Shown here piece after piece: positions 6,187-6,330 of a DNA stretch of 6,330 bases; within the stretch, counting starts at the first letter, position 1; the number at the start of each line of letters is the position of its first letter. A program made the translations under genes and the position numbers. The notes beneath the pieces are model-generated. The model searched no databases and was not told the DNA's origin. It saw only the letters and a list, made by a program, of their open reading frames with translations. Source of the DNA: Boseongicola sp. (GTDB lineage Bacteria; Pseudomonadota; Alphaproteobacteria; Rhodobacterales; Rhodobacteraceae). The DNA lies in the NCBI GenBank assembly GCA_013042895.1, contig JABDPD010000281.1, positions 1-6,330 on the forward strand, written 5' to 3'.

Positions 6187-6330
6187 ATGAATAAGAGAAA
6201 TCGCTCCTGTGAAGGGGGCTGCACATGTGGTCATGTACGTTACCGGGTCTCCTCAGAGCCAATGATTGTACACTGTTGCCATTGCACTTGGTGTCAACGC
6301 CAAAGCGGTAGCGCCTTCGCCGTTAACGCC
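6187..6330 (+). CDS. GFA/CENP-V-domain zinc protein, N-terminal part, cut by window end
   Basis: The first 48 codons of a GFA-domain protein (family of glutathione-dependent formaldehyde-activating enzyme, Gfa). The N-terminal zinc-cysteine pattern is clear: GGCTCGHVRYRV (10-21, with Cys12 and Cys14), then CCHCTWCQRQSGSAF (30-44, with Cys31, Cys33 and Cys36). Family members hold two zinc ions through such cysteines; Gfa itself binds glutathione and was reported to speed S-hydroxymethylglutathione formation, but most paralogues have no proven substrate. AAGGGAG (6171-6177) lies nine bases before ATG 6187. It is third in the run after the OsmC gene. The rest of the gene is outside the window, so length and function cannot be checked. 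Confidence 0.88.
   Translation, partial: MNKRNRSCEGGCTCGHVRYRVSSEPMIVHCCHCTWCQRQSGSAFAVNA

Overview
The window reads as ordinary chromosomal DNA of a moderately GC-rich alphaproteobacterium. Rhodobacterales/Roseobacter-like is my best guess, from the style of the GcvA-type LysR regulators, the codon usage and the mix of protein families; no marker gene is present to prove it. There is no rRNA, tRNA, CRISPR array, transposase or phage gene.

Layout. 1-317 holds no convincing gene. It contains an imperfect 24-25 bp direct repeat (241-264 and 285-309), a possible minus-strand terminator (191-222), and the displaced C-terminal end of the neighbouring LysR gene. 318-1184 (minus) is a GcvA-like LysR regulator whose reading frame breaks near residue 263 at a run of four G. 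Diverging from it, 1280-2587 (plus) is a PLP-dependent enzyme of the serine hydroxymethyltransferase (SHMT) fold. It keeps the PLP-binding residues but lacks the glutamate and tyrosines needed for folate-dependent chemistry. The 95-bp gap between these two contains two adjacent inverted repeats, as expected for a LysR-controlled divergent promoter. 2793-3683 (plus) is an integral-membrane sterol desaturase/fatty acid hydroxylase-superfamily protein with all its histidine clusters, preceded by an extended -10 promoter-like site.

3866-4804 (minus) is a second, intact GcvA-like LysR regulator that diverges from a tight plus-strand run: 5044-5616 (secreted protein of unknown function with two cysteines), 5644-6159 (OsmC/Ohr-family thiol peroxidase-like protein) and 6187 to the window end (N-terminal part of a GFA/CENP-V-type zinc-cysteine protein). 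Both gaps in the run are 27 nt and each gene has a GGGAG-type ribosome binding site, so this looks like one operon. The 239-bp intergenic region holds two inverted repeats and a weak promoter.

How they may work together. The window consists mainly of two 'LysR plus divergent target' modules, with a solitary membrane hydroxylase between them. Module 1 probably handles a beta-hydroxy or alpha-substituted amino acid. Module 2 combines an envelope protein with two cytosolic thiol-linked proteins (OsmC, GFA), suggesting a response to reactive electrophiles, aldehydes or hydroperoxides. That role is inferred from family membership and gene order only. Module 2 is the best candidate for an undescribed small system here.
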